Source: an uncultured Leptotrichia sp. (lineage in GTDB: Bacteria; Fusobacteriota; Fusobacteriia; Fusobacteriales; Leptotrichiaceae). From it: a stretch of DNA of 18,782 bases. The stretch lies in assembly GCA_937925095.1 (NCBI GenBank), contig CALEXX010000069.1, forward strand, positions 1 through 18,782. Direction: 5' to 3'. Positions 8,277 to 14,929 of the stretch are shown in pieces. Position 1 is the first letter of the stretch. Every line of letters begins with the position of its first letter. The position numbers were made by a program, and so were the translations under genes. Under the pieces are notes generated by a model that was not told where the DNA came from, searched no databases, and saw only the letters and a program-made list of their open reading frames with translations.

Positions 8277-9161
8277 CTATTCTTTTGAGCCTCCTAAAGT
8301 CATCCCTTGAGTCAATTTATGCTGTACTAGAATATAAAGAACTAGTGTAGGTAACATTACAATTACCATCCCTGCATAAAGAATTCCATATTGTGCCGCA
8401 CCTTTACTTGCCGCCATCAGGCTCATTAAACCGACAGGTAAAGTCTTCTTAGGTCCTGGAAGCAATGTCAAAGCTATAATATATTCATTCCAGAATGCCA
8501 AAAAATTGAACAAGATAACGGTAATTATACTCGGTCTTGCCATAGGAGCCATTACTTTTACCATAGTTGTAAAATGATCAGCACCGTCAATAGCTGCAGC
8601 TTCCTCAAATGTAGACGGTAAAGACTGAAAAAAGTTTGACAATAGATAAATTGTAAATGGAAGTGCCGTCGTCATATAAATAATGGCAAGTACAAACAAG
8701 TTATCCAGAAAAAAACTTTTTTCTATAATTTTTGACTGCCTCAATATTTTATCTCCACCCAGCAACATTAAAAATATAGGAATTACAATATAGTTTACAT
8801 TTATGAATAATCCTGCCTTCATAAATGAATTCCAGAATTTCTTCCCTCTAAACTCAAATCTTGCTAATACATATGAAGCCGGTAAAGCCACTATAATAAG
8901 CAGAATTAGTGCAAGAAATGTTACAAATACTGAATTAAAGAGACTTTCTCCCATTTTTGCTTTCTGAAATGCATCTACAAAGTTTTGAATATAAAATCCT
9001 TTAGGTAACTTCCAAGGACTTCCTACAAATTCTGAATTTTCTTTTAACGATGCAATAAAAACCCAGGAAACTGGAACAATTATTGAAATTGCAAATGTTA
9101 TTAACGCAGTATAAACAAATATTTTATATAATCTGTCAGCACTCTTACTTTCTCTCTTCAT
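8277..9161 (-). CDS. Sugar ABC transporter permease, MalG-type (CUT1)
   Basis: A 294-residue inner-membrane permease with six predicted helices, including hydrophobic stretches at about 14-36, 77-100, 118-134, 155-178, 210-232 and 260-280. The EAA loop that docks the ATPase is EEAAAIDGADHFTTMVKVMA at about 186-205. The C terminus HKLTQGMTLGGSKE is typical of MalG-like partners. AGGAGG precedes ATG 9161, and the gene follows the MalF-type partner by 9 bases. With that partner and the lipoprotein it should import a HexNAc-containing disaccharide, given the phosphorylase directly downstream. No ATPase gene is in the window, so a shared MsmK/UgpC-like ATPase elsewhere is expected. Confidence 0.93.
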   Translation of the reverse strand: MKRESKSADRLYKIFVYTALITFAISIIVPVSWVFIASLKENSEFVGSPWKLPKGFYIQNFVDAFQKAKMGESLFNSVFVTFLALILLIIVALPASYVLARFEFRGKKFWNSFMKAGLFINVNYIVIPIFLMLLGGDKILRQSKIIEKSFFLDNLFVLAIIYMTTALPFTIYLLSNFFQSLPSTFEEAAAIDGADHFTTMVKVMAPMARPSIITVILFNFLAFWNEYIIALTLLPGPKKTLPVGLMSLMAASKGAAQYGILYAGMVIVMLPTLVLYILVQHKLTQGMTLGGSKE

Positions 9162-9170
9162 AGTATCCTC

Positions 9171-10064
9171 CTAATATTCTAATATTTCACGGTTAGTTAC
9201 TGCACTTATTAAACCGGACAAAGCAAAAGAGAAGACAAATACCATAACACCTATTGCCATTCCATATCCATAGCTCTGATTTGTATAAGCCTGTTTGTAC
9301 ATGTAACTTAAAAAAACTTCAGTTGCTCCATCAGGTCCTCCATCTGTCAAAGGAACTACAAGTAAAAAACTCAAATTAATTGTGCTTATTATGAAAAAAG
9401 AAAGAGTTGCTCTTATATTAAGCCATACAAGTGGCAATGTTATCGTAAAGAACTTATTTATTTTTCCTGCTCCGTCAAGTTCTGCCGCTTCATAAAGGCT
9501 ATCCGGTATATTAGCCATTCCAGCCATATACATTACCATATAATAACCTACTGCCTGCCATATTAAAGCCACGGCAATTGAATAAATGACTATACTCTGA
9601 TCCCCAAGCCATCCTGCTTTCGGTCCTCTTAATCCAACTATCTGCAATATACTGTCTATCAATCCTCTTCCTGGATCATATATTGCTGAAAAAATACCTG
9701 AAACAACTACTATGGATAATATATTTGGAATATAAAAAATTATTCTAAAAAAATTACTTCCTCTTATTTTTTCAGTTGTAAGAATTGCAGCGAAAAATAC
9801 TGCTAAAACAAGAGTTACAATTGTAACAACAACAATCAGAAGTATAGTATTCTGAAAAGATCTGATAAATGCCTTGTCCTGAAAAAGACTTATAAAGTTA
9901 TCAAATCCCACAAATTTCTCCTTTTTAGATAATGCACTCGTTTTAAAAAGCGACATTCTGAATACCTGAAAAGTTGGAATAATTCTAAATAAAATGTATA
10001 AAATCATAGCAGGTGCCAGTGAAAAAAATATAAATAAACTTTTTGAATATTTTTTACTTTTCAT
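9171..10064 (-). CDS. Sugar ABC transporter permease, MalF-type (CUT1)
   Basis: A 297-residue inner-membrane permease. The N terminus SLFIFFSLAPAMILYILFRI is the usual first helix of CUT1 permeases of this type, and GFDNFISLFQD (53-63) is the typical periplasmic loop. The EAA motif is EAAELDGAGKINKFFTITLP at about 192-211. A GGTGGG ribosome binding site precedes ATG 10064. The gene is separated from the binding-protein gene by a strong hairpin (10111-10162) and is followed after 9 bases by the MalG-type gene. Its substrate is inferred from the neighbouring GH112 phosphorylase. Confidence 0.93.
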   Translation of the reverse strand: MKSKKYSKSLFIFFSLAPAMILYILFRIIPTFQVFRMSLFKTSALSKKEKFVGFDNFISLFQDKAFIRSFQNTILLIVVVTIVTLVLAVFFAAILTTEKIRGSNFFRIIFYIPNILSIVVVSGIFSAIYDPGRGLIDSILQIVGLRGPKAGWLGDQSIVIYSIAVALIWQAVGYYMVMYMAGMANIPDSLYEAAELDGAGKINKFFTITLPLVWLNIRATLSFFIISTINLSFLLVVPLTDGGPDGATEVFLSYMYKQAYTNQSYGYGMAIGVMVFVFSFALSGLISAVTNREILEY

Positions 10065-10110
10065 AATTTTCCCACCTTAAAATTTTTTATTAAATTTTTA
10101 AATTGTAAAA

Positions 10111-10162
10111 GGCTGTTTTAAAATTAAGAACTATTATTTTTCCTTCTAATTTTTAAACAGCC
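10111..10162 (-). terminator. Intercistronic hairpin between binding protein and permease genes
   Basis: Two 16-base arms, GGCTGTTTTAAAATTA at 10111-10126 and TAATTTTTAAACAGCC at 10147-10162, pair with a single mismatch around a 20-base loop. On the transcribed strand the stem is followed by TTTTACAATTT. It lies 24 bases past the binding-protein stop, inside an operon that must continue into the permeases. It is best read as a partial terminator or RNA-processing and 3'-protection element that keeps binding-protein mRNA above permease mRNA, a common arrangement in sugar ABC operons. Confidence 0.75.
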
Positions 10163-10185
10163 ATTTTCATCTACAATATTTTATA

Positions 10186-11520
10186 TTAATTCATTAAGTT
10201 AACTCTCAGTTTTTCCATCATTTCATTAACTTCCTTTTGCCATTGTTCAGGCGTTTTTGTACCGTTAACAACAGAATTGAAAGTTCCATACAATGTTCCT
10301 TTAAAATCAATACCTTCTACAGGTTTTGTAGTAGCAAATCCACCAACAAGTGCTTTTGCTCCATTTTTATAGATATCATAGAATATTCTGTTTTCTTCAC
10401 TCAATTTATCATATGGATAATTGCTTATAGGTTGTACTGCATTATATTTTGCAAAAATTTCTGCTGCTTTGTCAGAATACAGAAAAGCTATAAATTCTTG
10501 TGCTTCTTTTATATTTTTAGCCGCTTTTGGAACCCATATCTGTTCGAAATAGCTTAATGCATATTTGTCTCCACCTTGTGCAAATGCAGGATAAGGTGCC
10601 ATTCCCCATTTAAAATCTTTAGGTGTTGTTTCAGCCATTTCTCCTACTATCCAGCTTCCATTAGGCATAAATAAAGCTTTATCATCAAGTACAAGCTGCT
10701 GATTCTTTTTAAATCCTTCATTAGTAGCATTTGCAACAGTTGTAGGCTCTACATATTTAGCGATTTTTCCAAGTGTAGCAAAAACTTCTGTCATTTCAGG
10801 AGAATTCCATATTCCCTCTTTAAAGTTCATTGTATCTTTAAATAGCTGTTCTCCACCTTTTCCAGCTATAATTGAAGGTAAGAATGAATCCAGATATCCT
10901 GTTGTTGGATATGTAAATAATGAAATTTTCTTTTCCTTAGCTTTTTCAGCTAATACAAACATTTCATCCCATGTTGTAGGAACTTGCCATCCATTTTTTT
11001 CAAACAGTGCCTTATTATAGAACAATCCTGTAGGACTATAGAACATAGGCATTAAATATACTTTACCATCTGAATATGGATTTGTAATTGTATTTCCTGT
11101 GAATCCAGCTAATAATTTTTCTTTTACAGTTTTTTCTTCTCCTGGAACTTTAGTGTCCATTACAGGAGTTAAATCTGCAAGTTCTTTTTCTTTTACAAAG
11201 TTTTCTGGAATTCCGTCTTTTCTTCCCATTGCAAGCATAATTACATCAGGATAATCTTCTGCCTGAAATTTTGCTGGAAGACTTGCTTCAATATCCTTAG
11301 CCTGTGTCAATTCAATTTTTACATTTGGATTTACTTTTTTGTATTCCTCAATTATTTCAGGCCACATTTTATCTCCATAACCTGACTCAAGAGCTGACAT
11401 CTTTAATACAACTTCTTTTCCTCCTGAAGAAGCTTCTTCTTTCTTTTCTTCTTTTTTCTCACCACATGCCATTAAAACGATTATACTCACTAATGACAGT
11501 AACAACAATTTAATTTTCAT
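10186..11520 (-). CDS. Sugar-binding lipoprotein of the CUT1 ABC transporter
   Basis: A 444-residue extracytoplasmic solute-binding protein of the MalE-like group. A lipoprotein signal peptide, MKIKLLLLSLVSIIVLMAC, places the lipidated cysteine at 19. A charged EKKEEKKEEASSGG linker follows, then the two-lobed binding fold, with motifs such as YYNKALFEKNG-type LFYNKALFEKNGW, PTTWDEM and NGSWIVGE. ATG 11520 has a strong AGGAGG site. It is the first gene of the transporter set and is flanked by a candidate promoter upstream and a hairpin downstream. Galacto-N-biose/lacto-N-biose, perhaps sulfated, is the likely ligand from context; resemblance to NgcE-type HexNAc binders is only an impression. 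Confidence 0.92.
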   Translation of the reverse strand: MKIKLLLLSLVSIIVLMACGEKKEEKKEEASSGGKEVVLKMSALESGYGDKMWPEIIEEYKKVNPNVKIELTQAKDIEASLPAKFQAEDYPDVIMLAMGRKDGIPENFVKEKELADLTPVMDTKVPGEEKTVKEKLLAGFTGNTITNPYSDGKVYLMPMFYSPTGLFYNKALFEKNGWQVPTTWDEMFVLAEKAKEKKISLFTYPTTGYLDSFLPSIIAGKGGEQLFKDTMNFKEGIWNSPEMTEVFATLGKIAKYVEPTTVANATNEGFKKNQQLVLDDKALFMPNGSWIVGEMAETTPKDFKWGMAPYPAFAQGGDKYALSYFEQIWVPKAAKNIKEAQEFIAFLYSDKAAEIFAKYNAVQPISNYPYDKLSEENRIFYDIYKNGAKALVGGFATTKPVEGIDFKGTLYGTFNSVVNGTKTPEQWQKEVNEMMEKLRVNLMN

Positions 11521-11536
11521 TGTTTTCCTCCTAAAT

Positions 11537-11555
11537 AATGAAATTTTTTTTCATT
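11537..11555. promoter_or_regulatory. Perfect inverted repeat in the binding-protein leader, candidate operator
   Basis: AATGAAA at 11537-11543 and TTTCATT at 11549-11555 form perfect 7-base arms around 5 Ts. The site lies between the predicted transcription start (about 11560) and the AGGAGG site of the binding-protein gene, a position where a bound repressor would block transcription. TGAAA/TTTCA half-sites resemble those I recall for some RpiR-family regulators, so the RpiR protein encoded at 17461-18282 is a candidate. This link is inference. Confidence 0.4.
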
Positions 11556-11565
11556 CTATATTTAA

Positions 11566-11593
11566 ATTATAACTTATTTTTTCAAAAAAACAA
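11566..11593 (-). promoter_or_regulatory. Candidate internal promoter for the transporter genes
   Basis: On the minus strand, TTGTTT (11593-11588) and a consensus TATAAT (11571-11566) are separated by 16 bases. An imperfect inverted repeat, CTTATTTTTTC followed by its near-complement (11573-11594), overlaps the element. The 109-base gap between the aldolase and binding-protein genes is the second largest inside the operon and has room for independent expression of the transporter. The -35 is weak and AT-rich DNA yields such matches by chance. Confidence 0.45.
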
Positions 11594-11629
11594 GATATAA
11601 AATAAGAATTCTATTAAATATTTTAAATT

Positions 11630-12481
11630 TTAATATCTGTTTTCACTCATACACATTTTTATTTTTTCTATTACTACCTTTTTCATTTCTTCCTTAGCTT
11701 TTGCCATATATTTTCTAGGATCATTTGCTTCTGGATGTTCTATCAGATATTTTCTGAGTTCATCTGAAAATGGTATTTTTAATTCTGTTGCTATATTTAC
11801 TTTTGTTATTCCCAAACTGATACATCTTCTTACGTCCTCAAAACTGACTCCTGAAGCCCCGTGCAACACTAACGGTACTGATACTTTGCTTCTTATTTCT
11901 GCAAGTCTTTCAAAATCCAGTTTTGGTTCACTTTTATATAAACCATGTGCTGTTCCTATTGCAACTGCCAATGAATCTATTCCTGTTCTTTCCACATATT
12001 CAACTGCCGCATCAGGATTTGTATAGAAAGAGTCCTTTTCATCGACTACAAGATCATCCTCCTGTCCACCAAGTCTTCCTAACTCCGCTTCAACTGTTGC
12101 ATCAAATCTGTGAGCGTATTCCACCACTTTTTTTACCAGTTCTATATTTTCCTCAAAAGGATGATGGGAAGCATCTATCATAACTGATTTTGTTCCCAAA
12201 TCCACAGATTCTTTTATACTTTCAAATGTTTCATGATGATCCAGATGTATTGCAATCGGAATATTATATTTCTTTGAAGCTGTTTCCACTATAGCCTGTA
12301 AATAATCCCTCCCTCCATATTCAAAGGTTCCTGGTGTTCCTGCCAGTATGACAGGAGACCTCATTTCTGCAGCTCCTTCGACAATTGTCTGAATAGTTTC
12401 CAAATTGTGAAAATTAAATGCTGGAACTGCAAATTTCTCTCGTTGCGCTCTCAAAAGTATTTCTCTAGTACTTACTATCAT
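11630..12481 (-). CDS. kbaY: Class II tagatose-1,6-bisphosphate aldolase (KbaY/GatY type)
   Basis: Cleaves tagatose-1,6-bisphosphate to dihydroxyacetone phosphate and glyceraldehyde-3-phosphate. The 283-residue Zn enzyme aligns through its length with E. coli KbaY/GatY: YAVPAFNxHN-type AVPAFNFHN (18-26), VILAGTPGTF (44-53), catalytic D81 and Zn ligand H82 in HLDHHE, EAELGRLGGQEDD (131-143), H179 in GTAHGLY and H207 in LVLHGASG. ATG 12481 has only a weak AAGAG site and an in-frame stop lies just upstream, so no longer start exists. Directly after agaS, it completes the GalN-6-P branch. A fructose-bisphosphate aldolase role is the alternative, but the tagatose type fits sequence and context better. 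No GatZ/KbaZ subunit is seen. Confidence 0.9.
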   Translation of the reverse strand: MIVSTREILLRAQREKFAVPAFNFHNLETIQTIVEGAAEMRSPVILAGTPGTFEYGGRDYLQAIVETASKKYNIPIAIHLDHHETFESIKESVDLGTKSVMIDASHHPFEENIELVKKVVEYAHRFDATVEAELGRLGGQEDDLVVDEKDSFYTNPDAAVEYVERTGIDSLAVAIGTAHGLYKSEPKLDFERLAEIRSKVSVPLVLHGASGVSFEDVRRCISLGITKVNIATELKIPFSDELRKYLIEHPEANDPRKYMAKAKEEMKKVVIEKIKMCMSENRY

Positions 12482-12495
12482 TACTCTTAATTATA

Positions 12496-12534
12496 GACAA
12501 AATTATATATTATAATTTGTCAATAATACCTCCT
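12496..12534 (-). promoter_or_regulatory. Misplaced Shine-Dalgarno, mini-ORF and hairpin before the aldolase gene
   Basis: On the minus strand a perfect AGGAGG (12534-12529) lies 47 bases before the aldolase ATG, too far to serve it directly. Five bases after it a TTG opens a 6-codon frame (encoding MTNYNI if TTG is read as Met) ending in TAA. The same stretch forms a hairpin: GACAAA/TTTGTC plus TTAT/ATAA with one bulged base and a 5-base loop (12496-12521). No T-run follows, so it is not a terminator. It may control aldolase translation or be a relic of an insertion between the site and its gene. Confidence 0.4.
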
Positions 12535-12561
12535 ATCTTAATGTGTTTTTATTATTCATTT

Positions 12562-13740
12562 TTAAAATTTATGAACTTTAAATTTTTTCACTACTCTGTT
12601 TACTTCTCCACTTGGAAATGGATTATCTGTTGTATTTCCCAAATACTGTGATTTAAAGAAAGCGTATATTTGACCATAAATTAGATAAATAAATAAACTT
12701 GCAAGTTCTCTATTTTTAATTTTTTGTCTGTCGGTTTCATCAAGTTTAATAACTTTATACGTACTTTCTTCTATTAAATCATTACTGCTTATATTATAAG
12801 CTATCAATTTATCTGCTGATTTATCTTCTGACATTTCTTCTAATAAACCTTCATCATACTTCACTGCATATTCATCTTGATTTATCAGTTCAAAAACTAT
12901 TGTCTCGTTGTTTACAATTGCTTTTGGTCCATGTCTGAATCCTAATGTTGTATTACTGACAGAAACTACTTTCCCTGCACTCAATTCCATAACTTTTAAT
13001 GACAGTTCCTGTGCTAATCCTTTTAATATACCACTACCTAAAACAACTATTCTTTTATGCTCCTGTTCCGCTATTTCTTTGATTTCTATATATTTATTTT
13101 TTAGTTCTTTTTCAGCTATATCTATTATTTTCAACATTTCTTCAATTACTTCTTCACTATTTTTACTAAATGCTAGTATTCCTGATAAAAGCATACAACT
13201 AAAACTACTAGTCATTGCAAATCCTTTATCATTTGATTCTTCAGGCATTAAAAGAAGAAATATTTTTTCATTTCCTTCCGCCCTTTTTGCAAGGGCACCT
13301 TCCTTATTACAAGTAATAAACAAGTGATAGACTTCATCTATTAGTTTATCTGCTATATCTATAACTCCTGCACTTTCAGGAGAATCTCCTGATCTGGCAA
13401 AAGATACAACTAATGTCTTCTTATTTTTTTTCATATAATTTAAAGGATTATTCAGAATATCTGTAGTTGCAATTGATTTAAATTCACCTGTTTCATTTTT
13501 ATTAAGTAACGGTTCCAATATATTTCCTACATATTCAGATGTTCCTGCTCCTGTAAATACTATATCAAATTCTTTCCCAAAGCCTATTTTTTTAAAATAT
13601 TCCTTTAAGGATTTTTCTGAATTTCTAAATATTTCAAGAGTTTCTTTCCATAATTTTGGTTGCTGTAATATCTCTTTTGCTGTATTGAATGATTTCTTTT
13701 TCTCCAATGTCTCCTTGTCTATTCCAAAAAAATTGTTCAT
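12562..13740 (-). CDS. agaS: Galactosamine-6-phosphate deaminase/isomerase, SIS-domain (AgaS)
   Basis: Converts GalN-6-P to tagatose-6-P with release of ammonia, as shown for E. coli AgaS. With the start at ATG 13740 the protein has 392 residues (E. coli 384). Two SIS domains are visible: FTGAGTSEYVG (62-72) and VVSFARSGDSPES (111-123) in the first, VVLGSGILKGLAQELSLKVM in the second. The AgaS blocks TLGFRHGPKAIV and DNPFPSGEVNRVV are also present. ATG 13740 has GAGGAAGG just upstream; a frame-compatible ATG 45 bases earlier lacks a ribosome binding site and overlaps the predicted operator and transcription start. It is the first gene of the operon. A glutamine-amidotransferase domain is absent, which separates it from GlmS. 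Confidence 0.93.
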   Translation of the reverse strand: MNNFFGIDKETLEKKKSFNTAKEILQQPKLWKETLEIFRNSEKSLKEYFKKIGFGKEFDIVFTGAGTSEYVGNILEPLLNKNETGEFKSIATTDILNNPLNYMKKNKKTLVVSFARSGDSPESAGVIDIADKLIDEVYHLFITCNKEGALAKRAEGNEKIFLLLMPEESNDKGFAMTSSFSCMLLSGILAFSKNSEEVIEEMLKIIDIAEKELKNKYIEIKEIAEQEHKRIVVLGSGILKGLAQELSLKVMELSAGKVVSVSNTTLGFRHGPKAIVNNETIVFELINQDEYAVKYDEGLLEEMSEDKSADKLIAYNISSNDLIEESTYKVIKLDETDRQKIKNRELASLFIYLIYGQIYAFFKSQYLGNTTDNPFPSGEVNRVVKKFKVHKF

Positions 13741-13764
13741 ATCCTTCCTCTTTTCAATTTTCAT

Positions 13765-13780
13765 ATTGGTACATACCATT
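13765..13780. promoter_or_regulatory. NagR/DasR-like operator at the agaS promoter
   Basis: The sequence ATTGGTACATACCATT contains the perfect inverted repeat TGGTA-CA-TACCA (13767-13778). It fits the pattern known for GntR/HutC amino-sugar repressors (DasR and NagR/YvoA sites, AnTGGTCTAGACCAnT-like). It sits just downstream of the -10 box, in the early transcribed region, where binding would block transcription. The GntR/HutC gene of this operon (1604-2338) encodes the obvious partner. Confidence 0.7.
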
Positions 13781-13781
13781 T

Positions 13782-13803
13782 TCATATTATAATTATAATA
13801 TGA
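13782..13803. repeat. 22-base perfect palindrome overlapping the agaS -10 box
   Basis: TCATATTATAA at 13782-13792 is followed directly by its exact reverse complement at 13793-13803. It contains two TATAAT hexamers on the minus strand, one of which (13797-13792) is the best-placed -10. It may be an operator for a second regulator, a melting-prone element, or partly a by-product of AT-richness. Confidence 0.6.
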
Positions 13804-13819
13804 TTTTTTATTTTGTCAA
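13792..13819 (-). promoter_or_regulatory. Main promoter of the galacto-N-biose/amino-sugar operon
   Basis: On the minus strand a perfect TTGACA (13819-13814) and a perfect TATAAT (13797-13792) are 16 bases apart, upstream of agaS. Transcription should start near 13785 and leave a leader of about 45 bases containing the NagR-like site. It follows the terminator of the preceding sialic acid operon, so it marks the boundary between two transcription units. Confidence 0.8.
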
Positions 13820-13849
13820 TAACCTTTTTTAAAAAATTTTATATTAATT

Positions 13850-13900
13850 TGTAAATTAAAAACACATACAATCATTTAAGTTTCTTGATTATATGTGTTT
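13850..13900 (-). terminator. Intrinsic terminator of the sialic acid operon
   Basis: AACACATA at 13861-13868 pairs with TATGTGTT at 13892-13899, and AATCA (13870-13874) with TGATT (13886-13890), with one mismatch between them and an 11-base loop; A13860 and T13900 extend the stem. On the transcribed strand the stem runs into TTTTTAATTT. It lies 32 bases beyond the stop of the ROK kinase gene. Confidence 0.8.
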
Positions 13901-13931
13901 ATTCCATCTATAACATTTTTATATTTTTGGT

Positions 13932-14885
13932 TTAATCATTTATTATTAGTGCTGCTGCACCTTTTATTCCTGCACTTTCTTTTAATTCACTATATGTAAA
14001 TTTCAAATTCTCAAGAGTCATCTGTAAGGCATATTCAGGTAAATATTTTTTTATTCCCTCCAGCATTATATTCCCGGCTTTTGAAACTCCTCCACCAAAT
14101 ATAATTATTTCAGGATTAACAATATTAAGCAGAGTTCCTATTCCATGAGCCAGATTTTCACAAAATTCATCAACTATTCTTAATGCCACTTTGTCTCCTT
14201 TTTCAGCCTCCTGAAATATATGGTAGGATTCCAGATTATCTAAATTATTATTTACCACTTCATACAGGGAACTCCCTCCATTATTTTCAAGAATTATTTT
14301 TGCTTCTCTTACTATACCTGTAGCAGAACAGTATGTTTCTAGGCAGCCTTCCAATCCGCATCCGCATTTGTGTCCTTTTCTCTTTATAACAATATGCCCG
14401 AATTCTCCTGCTGCTCCAGCAGCGCCTGAAAGAATTTTTCCATCAATTATTATTCCTGCTGCAATCCCTGTCCCTATGGCAATGGTAATACTGTTTTTAT
14501 ACCCTTTTCCTGCTCCATACAGCTGCTCTCCTAAAGCTATAACTTTTACATCATTACCTATTTTTACTCTCTTTCCTGTTATTTCAGAAAACATCTTCTT
14601 AGCAGGAAAATCATTTCCCCATGAAAAATTCGCAGCTATCTTTACAGTTGATTCATCCACAACAGGACCAGGTATTCCTACTCCTATACCTTCTATTTCT
14701 TCCGGTTTAACTTCTATTGCCTCAGATATTTTTTTTATAGTTTCCCAAATCCTCTTAATAGTAGTTTCAGCACCTTTTTCTGATTCAGTCTTTATACTTT
14801 CCTGTACTAAAATATCTGCATTTTCATTTAAAATACCAATTTTTGTGTTAGTCCCGCCAACATCAACTCCTGCAAAATATCTCAT
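13932..14885 (-). CDS. nanK: ROK-family sugar kinase, probable N-acetylmannosamine/HexNAc kinase
   Basis: Phosphorylates a hexose or HexNAc at O6 with ATP. The 317-residue protein has the ROK layout: phosphate loop VDVGGTNTKIG (7-17), IGIPGPV-type GVGIPGPVVD (68-77), catalytic D112 in IGNDVKVIALGE, GTGIAAGIIIDG (138-149), the GEFGH block (160-164), and the zinc site CGCGLEGC (174-181). The usual NDANxAA helix start is NDVKVIA here. AGGAGG precedes ATG 14885, and it ends the sialic acid operon, pointing to ManNAc kinase (NanK). Because no other sugar kinase is in the window and the phosphorylase releases free GlcNAc and GalNAc, it may act on these too. Glucokinase is the alternative. Confidence 0.85.
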   Translation of the reverse strand: MRYFAGVDVGGTNTKIGILNENADILVQESIKTESEKGAETTIKRIWETIKKISEAIEVKPEEIEGIGVGIPGPVVDESTVKIAANFSWGNDFPAKKMFSEITGKRVKIGNDVKVIALGEQLYGAGKGYKNSITIAIGTGIAAGIIIDGKILSGAAGAAGEFGHIVIKRKGHKCGCGLEGCLETYCSATGIVREAKIILENNGGSSLYEVVNNNLDNLESYHIFQEAEKGDKVALRIVDEFCENLAHGIGTLLNIVNPEIIIFGGGVSKAGNIMLEGIKKYLPEYALQMTLENLKFTYSELKESAGIKGAAALIIND

Positions 14886-14929
14886 CCACTATTCCTCCTA
14901 AGAAAACTTTCAAAATATAAATTATAACC

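Noticed and set aside
12490..12523. Promoter before the aldolase gene (TTGACA at 12523-12518, TATAAT at 12495-12490)
   Set aside because: The spacing is 22 bases, too long for a standard sigma-70-type promoter, and the boxes are better explained by the hairpin arms and AT-richness.
13741..13785. Upstream ATG for agaS giving a 407-residue protein
   Set aside because: No ribosome binding site, and it would fall on the predicted transcription start and operator; ATG 13740 has a good site.
14368..14901. Plus-strand open frame of 177 codons opposite the ROK kinase gene
   Set aside because: It is the longest antisense frame, but its Pro/Ser/Ile-rich sequence mirrors the kinase codons and it shows no domain.
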